Source: Temnothorax longispinosus (taxonomy: Eukaryota > Arthropoda > Insecta > Hymenoptera > Formicidae). From it: DNA of 64,000 nucleotides. Below are positions 12,401 through 23,763 of this stretch, piece by piece. The notes under the pieces were generated by a model. That model was not told the DNA's origin. It was given only the letters and a program-made list of their open reading frames with translations, and did not search any database. The position numbers and the translations under genes were made by a program. The DNA lies in NCBI RefSeq assembly GCF_030848805.1, contig NC_092368.1, positions 6,420,441-6,484,440 on the forward strand. Direction: 5' to 3'. Positions within the stretch are counted from its first letter, which is position 1; each line of letters begins with the position of its first letter.

Positions 12401-14332
12401 TAATAAATATTTACACAAATTATATCAAAGTCAGCAATATGTATTAAATTGACATGTTATATAATTAAATAAGTAACAAATCTTAAAAAATCTTTGATAC
12501 ATATATTTCCTTTATAAGTAATTAATCAAACTATTATTAAAAATAAATAAAATAGTTAACGTACAGATATAGCGATGTTCTACTCAATTTTCTATTAGAT
12601 TTTCTTTCAATTTGAAGTGGATTTTTTGTTAGCAATTTTATTACAGGTATAGGATTACAAAAATAACTTCTTCCTTGCCTCTAATTGATAAATTGTACTT
12701 GATGTACTTTAATTAATTTATATTACGTCTTAATGCATGTAATCGCTTCGGTAATGTATTCGCTCCACTAATGTATTCAGTTGAATCAATGGCGAGGTTA
12801 ATTAATTAATTAGTCGTTCCACGGACGGAACAAGCTCGTAAACAAGGAAAACCAATAAACAGGCGTAATAATTCGTTTATAGTGACGCTATGGATTCGCT
12901 AACTCGTTTTGTCCCCCCTTCCTCCGCGGCTGTTTGTGCTGCCAATCGCGTCATGTGCCCCCTGATGGCCCACCTGGCCCAACCTCTTCGCATCCGGCGG
13001 GAGCCAATCGCGTGTCTAACGTACGATCTAATGCTACTCTCGTAACGGGTGTCGAGAGAGAAAGTGGAGGGAGATCGTCGTGCTTACGAGTCGCTTAGCT
13101 CCGAGCGATTTTAGATCGTCGCGTTGCGTCGCGCGATCGTACCTAGCCGGCCGGCGCGGCGCGCGGCGGCGGGCGGTGTTATCGTATAAGTACATATCGC
13201 CGCAAACTGGAATCTCGTTTTGAAATTGGAATTCATTTTTGAACGCTTGAGATATTTAAGAGAAACAAGATCTCGATTTTCCACATTTAAATGTTTCGCG
13301 CGAGCGAAAATAAAGTCGATATACGAGATAAACAAATAAGTCTCTCAGAGCAGGAAATGCCTGAGCCTTTTATTTTAATTTAATGAGATGTATATAGAAT
13401 GTATGTATTTTAGATTTATATCCTTTTTTAAGATTCTTGGAATCGCGCCATGTAATATAATCACGAAGTTATATATAGGTACATATATAGAATAAATATT
13501 ACGCCTTTGTGTATGCAGGCAGATAAATCTTATATTTTTGCAACGCAAACGTGCGCGTGAAATTATTTCTCCCGAGTTTGTTTGATATCTTGCAAATTAA
13601 GGTTTTATAAGACGCGACATGCGCGAGCGCACGGGAGTATTCTCCCTTTTTTTCCTTTTCTTTTTCAAACGTGTGTATATGTGAGATTGGGTCCAGCTAC
13701 GGGAATCAGGTTCGGTAACTTGTCCCATCCATCACTAACCCGGACAGCCAGATGTTCGCAGGGGGTACAATGGTCGGTATAAGGTATTACCCCTTCGTGC
13801 ATAATGCCGCCAGCAGAAATTATCCAGCGGCACCCTCCGCACTCGGCCGCTCTCTCGGACGTAGAAAATTTTGGATTTTACGTCTGGTAGAATCTTTTCT
13901 CCTTCTGCGCGGCGCACTGCAGCCTGCTGATGTCTGTTGCAGAAGTGCATAAACCGCTTCCCCCGGGATGTCCCGGTTTGCTACGCGAACGCGAGTCAAG
14001 GCGTAAAATGGAAAATTCCGTCGAATTTCCGACGTGAATGACAAAAAGAATCAATTTTATTCCCTTCAAAATCTCGCTTGATTTTCGTATATAGATCGCT
14101 CGCGGCAAGTCGGCGACGCGACTCGCTTCGTAGCGTAGCATTTTATGCGCACAAATACCATTTTATGGCGTTTCGTGAATGTTACGAAATTAAATGTCAT
14201 GAAAATTGAATGTAACGTATCGGAATTAAATGTAACGCGTTGGACTCGCGTTGAGCGCTTGCTTGAACGCTCGCGACGAAGAAAACGCTGTTTAGATCAG
14301 GGTGTCGTATAGCGACCGCCGTATCTTTCTCT

Positions 14333-14335
<3 letters not shown>
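9421..14335. other. intergenic DNA, no gene recognised
   Basis: CpG-rich blocks at about 9720-10360, 11030-11780 and 12890-13180 are separated by AT-rich DNA, notably 11780-12790. Openings in the GC-rich blocks overlap on both strands and carry no domain. Part may be regulatory or untranslated sequence of the gene starting at 17006; I see no direct evidence. Confidence 0.35.

Positions 14336-14364
<29 letters not shown>
14336..14364. repeat. (CT)n microsatellite
   Basis: Uninterrupted dinucleotide run of about 29 bp. Confidence 0.8.
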
Positions 14365-14368
<4 letters not shown>

Positions 14369-14803
14369 CTTTAAATTTATTGTCTCTCATTTCGAGGAGC
14401 ATCCCCTGCAAGAGACAGAGTTTACCGCAGGTGATACGGCCCACGAACTGCGCGGCGCGTATACGTGGCGTTTTCGCATCGCATATAACGTCGCTGACCG
14501 GTTCGCGCCCCACCATGCTCTCCACCGATTCACCGTGGGAATGAAACTTTCAATTAGAAGCGCGACGGTCGCGGGCTGACGATTGAGTGGCGATCAATTG
14601 ATCACACTGATGTACTGAAGGATTAGTCTTCGTCAGAGATAAATCCGAGAAATACATGCTAAAATCTAAAATAATCCCGGGCGTACAAACTTTGCGTCTC
14701 TCTGCAAAGTATAAGCTCTTTCGTGAAATGTGCAATCCCAACCCGCAGTCGAACTTGCGAGATCATAATGCTTCATTGTTCGATGAAAAATTTTCATTAG
14801 AAC
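14365..14803. other. sequence left of the transposon block
   Basis: An open plus frame starting at ATG 14656 runs into the transposon at 14804. I considered it as an upstream exon of the Cdc20-like gene, but it has no good donor and no family motif. Unassigned. Confidence 0.3.
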
Positions 14804-16709
14804 TAGAGATATGCAAATCAAGGATTTTTGATGTCGAATCGAATCGACAAAATTTTATTCGAATCGAAGCGAATCAAATACTTTCGAATCGAATTGAATT
14901 AAAATATAATTTTCAATTAACAATATAATTATTATTAGATTGAATTTTTACACGTAGATAATAAAGAGAATATTTTAATGTGCAGGAAAAAATAATAGAT
15001 ATCAGTTATATAATATAAATTCTTTTTAAAGCTAAAAACATATTTAAATATTTAATATAAAACTAATAAAATATGCTTTATTTAATTTCACAGTAAGTGA
15101 AACAATTAGGCAAAAAAATCAAATACTCTAATGTAATATCTAATAACATTATCCAATTACATACATAAAAATTAAAATAAAATAATATACAATAGTTTAT
15201 TTTTTTATTATTAATACTCATAGCTTACTATTTTTTTATGCATATTCAAACCTTTACTTACAATTTGATAGGATCACAGAGCATGTCAAAAATTAGAAAT
15301 AAACTTTTTGACTGCTGCTTAGCCGCTCAGTGAGCGGTTATAATACTGAATGCCACTCACTGATTGCACCTGTTAACATGATCGTACAGGCAATATATAA
15401 CTTTATAACTAAATGTTATGCTGCTTTTGCTTATCTACGTCTCTTATACTCTGGGAAAAATTTTTACCGATTTGGCCCACAGTTATGCATTTTAACATTT
15501 TGTTTAGCGCCCCTTAAGTGAACATTATCTTTGCGTAAATATCGATAGAACTAATTGAGAGAATTGACTAATATAACTTGAAAATTTTTGATATAGATAG
15601 AATAATTATGACTTTTAGTTACGCGGTGTTATTTTTAGTCCAAATACGTAAAATTAGGGTTACGATATCCAAATAATTTGATTACTAATCGTGGGCCCCA
15701 AAGTTGCTTAACCGCGTTCTTTTTTCCCCCAGAATATCCTTTTTATCACATTTTAGATATGATTCTTACAAACTCTCAAAAACTCAACGTCTATCAGTCT
15801 CTATAATCATCTCTTTTTTTTTATCATATGTTCCCGCACTTAGCCAATAACTACTAAACCGTATTCAACTGCATATTCAAAATTCGTTGCCTCCGTTTTT
15901 TTTTTACTGTATTCGTAAATATGACCACATATCTCCTTTACATCCAGGCTCCGGATGACTTAAAATACTTCCACGATTTGTCCTACACCCCTATGCTGTC
16001 TTGTTTTCTCTCTTCTCCACACCAATACTCATTCTTACCTTCGCCGCCTCCTTCACTACAATTTTGAGTTCCATTCCCCTAATACCCCTGACACCAGCCA
16101 GTTAGATCTCCTATTCTTTCCTTTGCATCGCACTACTAAATTCCGTGCTTCTTTCTCCTGTATTGCAGTTAAATACTACAACCAACTGCCTTCTTCTACA
16201 AAATCCTTCTCCTCACTATCTTCTTTTCGCACGGTAGCTGCTCAAGTCATATCGTTACTGGCCTTCTCGTCAAACTCGCCCACCTAATCTCGCCACTTGA
16301 ATATTACTATGCCTGTTTTGCGAGTGTGCGTGCGTGCGTGCTTCTGTGTGTGCGTGTGAGTACGTGTGTGCATGAGTGTGCGATCGTGTGGTTTTGGATC
16401 GTATATGTTCCAATGTTTTAGTATTCTTAATGTCATTCATACTGTAATTTCTTGTACGTTAACAGGTAGGTTTCATAGCAACATATGTTACCTCACCTTT
16501 TGCATCGCAAAATTTTATTATTAATAATTAATAAATTGTATTATTATTATTTATTATTATTATTATTATAAAATTGACAATGTATAATATGAATTGTATT
16601 CGATCCATCTAAATTGAAAATTTTTGAATAGTTCGGATTCAAATCGTAAAAATTTGAATTTGTATCCCACCCGATTTGATTCAACTCGTATTTAGTTTGC
16701 ACATCTCTA
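14804..16709. mobile_element. composite transposon block with 14-bp terminal inverted repeats
   Basis: Ends TAGAGATATGCAAA and, inverted, TAGAGATGTGCAAA (13 of 14 match) define a unit of about 1.9 kb. Subterminal DNA at both ends is rich in short GAATC/GATTC motifs. The terminus resembles hAT-type ends, but I found no clean 8-bp target duplication, perhaps because another MITE lies directly at the right end. A LINE 3' end occupies the right half, so the unit is composite. Element class is inference. Confidence 0.5.
15690..16575 (+). mobile_element. non-LTR retrotransposon 3' end (LINE fragment)
   Basis: A stretch around 16095-16260 reads SQLDLLFFPLHRTTKFRASF followed by SCIAVKYYNQLPSSTKSF and SSLSSFRTVAAQ. 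This matches the extreme C-terminus of many LINE reverse-transcriptase proteins, where an F-x-AVxxYNxLP-like motif precedes the stop. Upstream stops and shifts show decay. It is followed by a 3' UTR with a (GT)-rich part and an A/T trinucleotide tail, (TAT)n, at about 16540-16570, as expected for a target-primed insertion. Only the 3' end is present. Confidence 0.65.
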
Positions 16710-16713
16710 TACC

Positions 16714-16905
16714 TACTCCGTCCAACGAGAGATCATGGTTGATCAAACATAAATAACGATAGAGCACAGTATATATAGGGCACAGTAATAGTGTTGGACA
16801 ATATCTATTAAAAATAAAAATAATCTAACGCAAACACCTTGTTGCGGCTCTGTGCCCTATCGTTATTTATGTTTGATCAACCATGATCTCTCGTTGGACG
16901 GAGTA
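16714..16905. mobile_element. palindromic MITE with ~56-bp terminal inverted repeats
   Basis: Arms 16714-16769 and 16850-16905 are near-perfect inverse copies beginning TACTCCGTCCAACGAGAGAT. The centre is about 80 bp and AT-rich. Total 192 bp, no coding capacity. TA at both ends suggests a TA target duplication. It abuts the preceding transposon block and sits just upstream of the first exon of the Cdc20-like gene. Confidence 0.75.
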
Positions 16906-17005
16906 TAGTTAGAATATCTCTGTTTTCGATCAAGAATTTACTAACACTGTTCCACTTTATCTCAGAGATTTAAGGAAGAAATCTACGCTCGAAATTTTCC
17001 ACACT

Positions 17006-20000
17006 ATGACAAACAGCTGTGTATATGTACATGTATATTCCCATATATATATATATATTAGTTTAATTTTTATTATATATATAGATTTTTTATAAGATAT
17101 ATAAGATTTTTACGTCTTATCAAGGTTATTCCACGGAAATGGCTTCTGTCGTCTACCCCGCACGAAGCTATCAGCGAGGGTCCCGAGCAACGTGACGCGC
17201 AGAAATTTCAGTATTCGAACTGCATAAAAATCAAAGCGTGTCCGTTGATATCGAAACAGATCTATTCGGGAGATAGATTCTTACCGTGCCGACGCGGCTA
17301 TAGTTTCGATATGGCTCGTTATCTATTAAAAAAGGACGACACGACAGATGAGGAGGAGGATACGCATGTAATAGACGTTTGTGAACAGGTATGAATATGC
17401 GAAACATTATCAAGATCTCAATTGCGTAATCACATTTTGATTTTCTTAAAAAAAAAATAGGTCGATTCGCTGGATGTTACATACCGACGTAAAGCTTTGC
17501 GTGCTATAATGATGGAGCGAGCTATAATGCCAGGTAATGTCTGATTGCAATGAAATGGATGCATGCACATCCAATTGGTATAATTGTGCTAATTAATATA
17601 AAAATATACCCGTGTGTAAATAATTCTTCAATTTATTATTTTTTATTTTCTAAATAAACAAAAATTCTAAAGGCTATACTTCAAGCGAATTTTATAATTT
17701 GCGTTAGATTTCAGGATAGAATTTTATTTACAATTTTATATGCCGTGTATTTTGAAATTTTGATACACACGTATGAATATTTGAATATTTGATACATCAT
17801 ATATATATGCATATTCTAAGTTTTCAAATGTTTCTCACGTTATACAGTGCATAAAATTATAAATAGAATTCTATTTTGAATTCTATTTAGTGCGAGAAAA
17901 ATAGAATTTTGAATTCTATACTAGCGCAAATTATAAATTGAAGTTAACTATACAAACAATAGTCATATCGTTGCGTTTAGGATTTTTCCATGTTTCCAGC
18001 GTACAATGAATTACAGTGGAATATGCTTCTTGGCAGAATTAAATCAAGACAAGATTTTACGCTTTAGCGGCTCGATAGTGCGGCCTCGGGATCCGCCGCG
18101 TCCGGAATACGAGACGAAGGGAAGCTGGAAGTGCGCGCCGCGCAAGTGGACCCTGATAGGAAGCGCGGAAAAGATGTTGTCCATGCCCGATCAATTCCCT
18201 TTGCGTAGTACGTATCGCAATCGATTCAAAGTCTCAGGTTTATCTTTTAAATTCCCGTCTCTCAAACGACTTTTGGTGTTGAAGGTGATAATATCAGGGT
18301 GGTCGACTGGAGCTGCAACGACATGTTCGCCGTGACCGATTGCAATCATCTAAATATATTTGATAAAAACGGCGAAAAGTTGTCATCGTACAAAACCAAC
18401 TTCAATAAAATTATCAACGTTAAATGGAGCAGCGACGGTGAGTCAGCATCGAGCGATATACGAAGCTAATGTATCGCGCGAACAGCAATTATACCTTGAA
18501 TAATGTGACACTCCGCGGCAGGTCTAGGCGATATGACTACAATGCTTTTTTATAAGTATACTCTCCAAATATTGTAGAGTTGTCTCGCCATTAATATATT
18601 AGAGTGATTGCGGTAGACACTCCAAAAGAGAGAGTTGTCACTCTAATTTGAGTAAATGCGGGTGCTCATAAGGTAGGAGTGAATTTTTCACTCAAATTTT
18701 TAGAGCGGCTACTCTACCGGAGTGATGCGATCTTACTCTAAAGCTATGATAAATGACTAACCGAGTGAACTTTTCCACTCAAAATTGTAGAGTGACATAA
18801 TTCGCTCTTATGGACACTGATCTGCTGCACTCGAAAAAGGCTTTTTCACTCAAATGAAATGTGATTTCACTCCAACTAATAAAGCACAATTTTACTCTTT
18901 CTTAGAGTGGCGAATCACTCGAAGTGCGCAGGCTCAATTTTCACTTTTCGTTACATTTGTATTACACTCGGTTTGAGTTACATTTCACTATTCGACTTTT
19001 AGAGAGTATGTATATATTTTTTATGTCACTTTTTAACGCTGACAAAAGTTCAGCAGGTGTAAGAATGATATTTTTTTGTTGCGCCTGCTGAAATTGAGAT
19101 TCTATTGAAAGATAAGTGGAAAATAATTGTACAACGTGTTCCACTTTAATTTACAGAGTAACACGAGTTACCATTATGTTTTAGGCAATAAATTGATAAT
19201 GGCCGTCTCCACTTCTGTTGGATTTGTTAGAAACGTCTCGATGCTCATGCTATATGATTTGAAGAAAAAGAAGATCTTGTGGAACGTCGATTGCAGTTGT
19301 ATATTGGATATAACCCGTAAAGAAGGCTGCATTATACGTTGCATCTGCTGGTCAGCTCACGATCGTCAGATTGTCACGTGAATATCGACTCTATATAATT
19401 AATCTCTTGGACATTTAAGAATTCTTTGAGGTCGTAGGGTGTCGATGCATGGGTATTTTAATTACTTTCCCCTGGAAGCAAACCGGCAAGGCGCCTTAGC
19501 CAATTAGAATTAACAATTAACGCTACAAAATAAAATTCTATTATTTTCTATATTATATCGCAACTCGTTATACGCCGACATTTAAAAAAATACACTTTTT
19601 ATATCTTGACAACTTAAACTCGTTTTACACAAACTATAATTTGCGTCAGGATTCAGAACTGAATTCTAGCTATGACTTTATATGCCGAGTGTTCTTTCAT
19701 GTGTTTGGCATGTATTTGATACGCGTATTTTGATTCTTCAATGGCACATAAAATTATAAATAGAATTCTATCCTGAATTTGGACGCACAGACCGTTTAAA
19801 TATGTTTATTTAGCACGTTACAGTCTGCAAACCTGATAACCGGTAATATATAGACAAACGAATTAACGAAAAGTGTCCACACCCTATATTTCGGAAACGG
19901 CTAAAAAAAATTATGAAAGATCGCGAAATACGTGTTCGATCATTTCGAGGGGGTAACTCATTTAAGGGGGTTGCGGGAGTTGTGCCCCAAGGCGACCCCA

Positions 20001-23000
20001 ACTTAAAAATTTTAACTAGAACTCCCTACATTGTAGTATATCATTTGAAAGGGCATAAAATAAGAAAAATTTTGGCATAAGAGGTCGATACTTGTTCGAG
20101 AATAAGAAAATGAGCTTTTTCGAACTTTGACCCTAAATAACTCTCGAACGGATCAACGTATCGACCTCTGATTTGCGCCAAAATTTTTCATATTTTATGC
20201 CCTTTCAAACGATCTACTACAATATGGAGAGTTCCGTTTGAAAATTTTCAGTGAAAGCACGAAATGGGATGTATATAATGTATATATACATACATATATA
20301 TTTAGATATATATATATATACATATATATAAAACCAATAAAAAATTAATAAATTAAAAATTATATTATATTCGCAGCGGATGTGCCGGCAAAATATCGAT
20401 ATACGAGCCCAACACGGGCAAGTTGCTGCATTCCACTTACGAGCATACGTCTGACATCCTAACTCTGAGTTTTTCGCCGAATTTCAAACACCTCATTTCG
20501 ACCGGGCAGGACAAAATCGCTCGAATGTTCACCTGGCCGGAATTGACTCCTTGTTTCGATATTAAATTCTTTAAACCCGTAAAGGTACGTCAGCGAAACG
20601 TTATTCGACCATAATCCTTAAGGGGGTAATACAGTCTAGCGGAGGATTGCGGAGGATCAATTTCAGGATTTATTTGTGACAAAGTGGTAGGCCAATCCAT
20701 GGTATGCCAGGTTCATGGTATATATGATATTGAAGTACATGTTTAGGTGCATTTACAGTATTTTTTATATGGAAAAATATTAAGAAATGTAGTTATGAGT
20801 CATCTCTTCGCGCGCGCGCTCGACTATGGTGTACCTAGTAGCTCCTGTACGGCGTGCCTGAAATGAAAAACGCAAAAAGGGTATTAAATTTAAATGTATT
20901 TCCCACAGAGTGACGTTCGAAAATTGCAAAAATGTTAAAAATTGTGAAAGTTATAGCACTTAACAAAAAGAAGTTGACAAAAAGTTTATTGGCACAAAAT
21001 AACTTTCTGCTATAACTTTCACAATTTTTAACATTTTTACAATTTTTGAACGTCACTCTGTGGGGAATACATTTAAATTTAATACCCTTTTTGCGTTTTT
21101 TATTTCAAGCACGCCGTACAAGAGCTACTAGGTACACCGTAGTCGAGCGCGCGCGCGAAAAGATGACTCATAACTGCTACATTTCTTAATATTTTTCCAT
21201 ATAAAAAATACTGTAAATGCACCTAAACATGTTCAATATCGTATACAACATGAACCTGATTGGCCTATACCACTTTGTCACAAATAAATTCTGAAATTGA
21301 CCCTCCGCAAGACTGTACTACCCCCTTAACGAGGTAGAAAGATTTACATCGCACGAGTTAATCGTTATGCCCTTATTCGTGACGCTGTCAATGTACAATA
21401 TTACGAAAAGTATCATTCAGATTTGCGGTCGAAGCAAATCTGAATGCAGCTTCGGCAATTTTGTTTCACAAATCTATGATTCAATATAATCAATAAAGGT
21501 CGAATAATCACGAATACCAAGCGGCAAAGGTGATTCTTCAGGTAACTATTTGTGTATAGATAAATTCGAGAAGCTCGACAGGAGAATCTGTCTATTTCGA
21601 ATATTGCTCGCAATTAAAAATTAATATTAATCTAATTATAATCTAATTGTTAGAAGGCTCAAATGAATTAAAAATCAATAAATAAATTGAAAAGGGCACA
21701 GAATCGCAACAAGATGTTAGTGTCGTAATCTTTAATTAGTCAAGAATTGACAACTTGACAAACGTTTCGGCCTGATATTAGGCCATTCTCAGTGTAAAGA
21801 ATTAAGCTATTATAATTTTTTTCTCTTTGTTTTTTTTTTTTCACTTTATTCAATTTACTTATCTTCAATTGCTGACCAATATACTATTCTACGCAAATTA
21901 CATTTTTCCAATGACAAGAGCGGTAAAGATGACAAAAGTGTTTCGTACTTGACAGGCGATCGCCTGGCATCCGAAAGTGCCCGGCTTGGTTTGCATAGGT
22001 GGAAATAAGAGCGGATCGTTGTCATTATGGAACGTCAACAAGTGCGCGATGACAGCTTATGTGCGTACCAAGTTCAACGGTTGCGTGGAAAATCTCGTTT
22101 GGAATAAGTTAAGCGGCGAGTTGGTCGTACATTGGACTTACATGGAGGGAGACAACCAATACGCCATCGTCGCGGTGCTCGCCAGTTTGAATCGGATCGT
22201 CGACGTGCTGCCACTGGGTAAAGAAACGCAGCTCTCCTTTTTGAAGTTCAACGCCGCGCACGAACAGCTGAGTATGTAAATCCTTTATCCCCTTTCTTTT
22301 TCTCTCGGAGTAATTTAATTCAAAGAAGTCCGTGAGGTGATCGTAGTATACACTTTGATTCTTTCCACAAAGAAAGAGCAGGAAGCATATGTATTTTATT
22401 GTTAAAAAATAAAAAATATCAACGTTTATTTAAAAATTATAATCGATAAAAATCTTTTGTGTCGGACTTTGAGAGATGTGTAATTATAATAACAAAATAA
22501 CCAAGGCAGGAAAATATGCAGACGTTATTGCGCAAATTATAATAATACTAATATACAGGAAATAATTAATTCATAACGATCAGTTAAACATTTCAATTTA
22601 GATTGAAATCTCTTTTAATAGTAGATAATTAATGAAATTAAAGCCTTGAGGGTTGTTATTATATGACGTCAAGCAAGATAACAAATCTTGAATTCATAAT
22701 AATTTACTTGGGAACGGTTGTCTTTTAAATGTTAGATTTAATGTTTCGAAAGATTTTGAACTTCTAATCTCCTTGGATATACTTAGTCAACTTTCAAAGG
22801 TTTAAATTTCACCGCACGGTTCGCACGTTTATTTTTGTGCCCTTGAGTTTGCTTTCTCTTCCCGTTTCTTCTGGTCCATACCGGAGTGGCGCGATTTGCG
22901 ACATAATTTTCAACGAATTATCCTATTGTTGCTGACGCATTCTGTCTTATTATAAATTTTCCTTATTCTTATTCGAGTGATACGTTTCCGTTACGGCGGA

Positions 23001-23144
23001 TGGTTCAATAGTAAGTGTAATTTCCCAATATAATTTCTCTGAATTTTATATTTCTTATCGCCTACTTGCGTGTCCTTTCAAAACACGTTGCTCCTTGACC
23101 GCATATTACAGATGGACACGTTCGTTTTTTGGCTTATGAGCCAG
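17006..23144 (+). CDS. cort: Cdc20/Fizzy-family APC/C activator, Cortex-like (exons 1-9)
   Basis: A WD40 co-activator of the anaphase-promoting complex; Cortex is the divergent insect Cdc20 paralogue known from female meiosis. Exons: 17006-17020, 17125-17388, 17461-17533, 18037-18204, 18285-18437, 19185-19377, 20377-20584, 21956-22271, 23112-23144. All introns are GT..AG and the phases join. Visible features: C-box DRFLPCR (about residues 55-61, family form DRYIPxR), KILRFSG (123-129), then a beta-propeller from about 175. Blade cores include NIRVVDWSCNDMFAV, IRCICWSAHDRQIVTG, ILTLSFSPNFKHLIS, AIAWHPKVPGLVCIGG with SLSLWNVNK, and GHVRFLAYEP. The region before blade 1 follows the Cdc20 plan, but the sequence is far from canonical Fizzy, hence Cortex-like. 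The start ATG, in a 15-nt coding piece, is the weakest part; an earlier exon is possible. Introns carry MITEs. Family is secure; the cort assignment is inference. Confidence 0.82.
17692..17937. mobile_element. TATAATTTGCG-family MITE, intronic copy
   Basis: Ends TTATAATTTGCG and GCGCAAATTATAA are inverted copies, about 246 bp apart. It contains the family signature CAGGATAGAATT and its inverse near the right end. Lies in the intron between 17533 and 18037 of the Cdc20-like gene. Relatives: 1451, 19635 and 37310. Confidence 0.65.
18559..19008 (+). mobile_element. GAGTG/CACTC palindrome MITE, copy C
   Basis: A 450-bp copy in the intron between exons ending 18437 and starting 19185. Ends TACTCTCCAAAT and AGAGAGTA, with the chain of GAGTG...CACTC mini-palindromes well preserved. 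It lies in the sense orientation of the host gene, so the primary transcript would contain the hairpin chain. Confidence 0.75.
19635..19786. mobile_element. TATAATTTGCG-family MITE, second intronic copy
   Basis: Begins TATAATTTGCGTCAGGATTC and ends with the inverse signature (GAATTCTATCCTGAAT then GGACGCA). About 150 bp, intronic, more compact than the copy at 17692. Confidence 0.55.
20019..20234. repeat. imperfect palindrome, MITE-like
   Basis: Left arm at about 20019-20100 and right arm at about 20154-20234 are inverse copies with several mismatches; for example TTTGAAAGGGCATAAAATA is mirrored by TATTTTATGCCCTTTCAAA. Lies in the intron before exon 20377. Preceding sequence (19850-20018) may belong to the same element. 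Confidence 0.6.
20622..21325. mobile_element. TTAA-flanked palindromic element (piggyBac-type MITE)
   Basis: A 704-bp near-complete palindrome between TTAA tetranucleotides at 20618-20621 and 21326-21329. Termini GGGGGTAATACAGTCT and, inverted, GGGGGTAGTACAGTCT match at 15 of 16. The arms are about 340 bp each and meet near 20970. TTAA target duplication with a G-rich start is characteristic of piggyBac-like elements. There is no transposase frame. It lies in the intron between exons ending 20584 and starting 21956. Confidence 0.75.
21759..21795 (-). repeat. Penelope-like terminal motif (degenerate hammerhead-like core)
   Basis: On the minus strand the sequence reads CTGAGAATGGCCT, a short spacer, AGGCCGAAACGTTTGTC. 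The CTGA...stem...GAAAC...GTC layout matches the motif Penelope-like retroelements carry near their ends. The core has one deviation (CTGAGAA instead of CTGANGA) and outer stem pairing is weak. No reverse transcriptase is visible nearby. Probably a relic. Confidence 0.35.
22272..23111 (+). other. intron of the Cdc20-like gene
   Basis: Donor GTATGT at 22272 and acceptor TTACAG at 23111. Mostly AT-rich, with no element I recognise. Confidence 0.6.
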
Positions 23145-23429
23145 GTTTGTTACCCAGATTACATTTGTGCGTGTTGGCTTAGATTTTTTTTAACCAAATT
23201 ACTTCTGATTGGTGAGTAATGTTGCTGGTTTTTAAACAGATTTTTTACGCCTGTCTTTCTGCCTTGTAATCAAGGAGACACAAAACCAACGTTAAAACTG
23301 CTCGCGCTGGCTTGACAAAATTTTAAACTATCATTTGTACATTGAAAGAAAAGAATTTTAAGAATTTTTTTACCTTGCTTTACCCGCTGCTTGTATAGCA
23401 GCGATTTGAACTTTGGATTTATTGTTATG

Positions 23430-23608
23430 GTAATTCTATAGAATAGGGCCCTTTGCGAATTTTGATATTTTCTTGCGGTTTTCTTGGTAAAAACCTTTGT
23501 TGTGACTCCGACAGTGATAATCAATCGGGGGAGCCCGAAAAAGGCTTTTACCAAGAAAACCGCAAGAAAATATCAAAATTCAGAAAGGGCCCTATTCTAT
23601 AGAATTAC
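23430..23608. repeat. foldback with ~68-bp arms
   Basis: Arms 23430-23497 and about 23539-23608 are near-perfect inverse copies around a 41-bp spacer; the shared part includes TTTTCTTGCGGTTTTCTTGG. Because of the symmetry, both strands encode almost the same peptide (KTARKYQNS.RALFYRIT), which explains paired open frames there. Probably part of a retroelement end, since the motif at 23729 follows. Confidence 0.7.
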
Positions 23609-23728
23609 TATTGTTATTATTCGTATTATTCGTAGTCTCCGATTATTTTACCTCTTTATTTATTATTTTTTTGATTATTTGATACTTTGCTTATTGCGCG
23701 ACTTCATGTAATTATTCGAATTTATCGG

Positions 23729-23763
23729 CTGAAGAAGACACTGTGTGTTCGAAACGTACCGTC
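23729..23763 (+). repeat. hammerhead-ribozyme-like motif of a Penelope-like element
   Basis: Order of parts: CTGAAGA, GACAC-TGT-GTGTT hairpin (stem II), GAAAC, a five-nt loop, GTC. This fits the hammerhead core CUGANGA / stem II / GAA plus a two-base-pair stem III (AC with GU) and C as cleavage base, a minimal form reported for Penelope-like elements. Stem I pairing looks weak, so activity is doubtful. A foldback lies just upstream. Confidence 0.4.

Noticed and set aside
14656..14928. 90-codon plus frame considered as an upstream exon of the Cdc20-like gene
   Set aside because: It runs into the transposon at 14804, has no good donor before it, and no Cdc20-family motif.
23270..23711. Paired frames on both strands encoding almost the same peptide (KTARKYQNS...)
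   Set aside because: Explained by the foldback arms; not independent genes.
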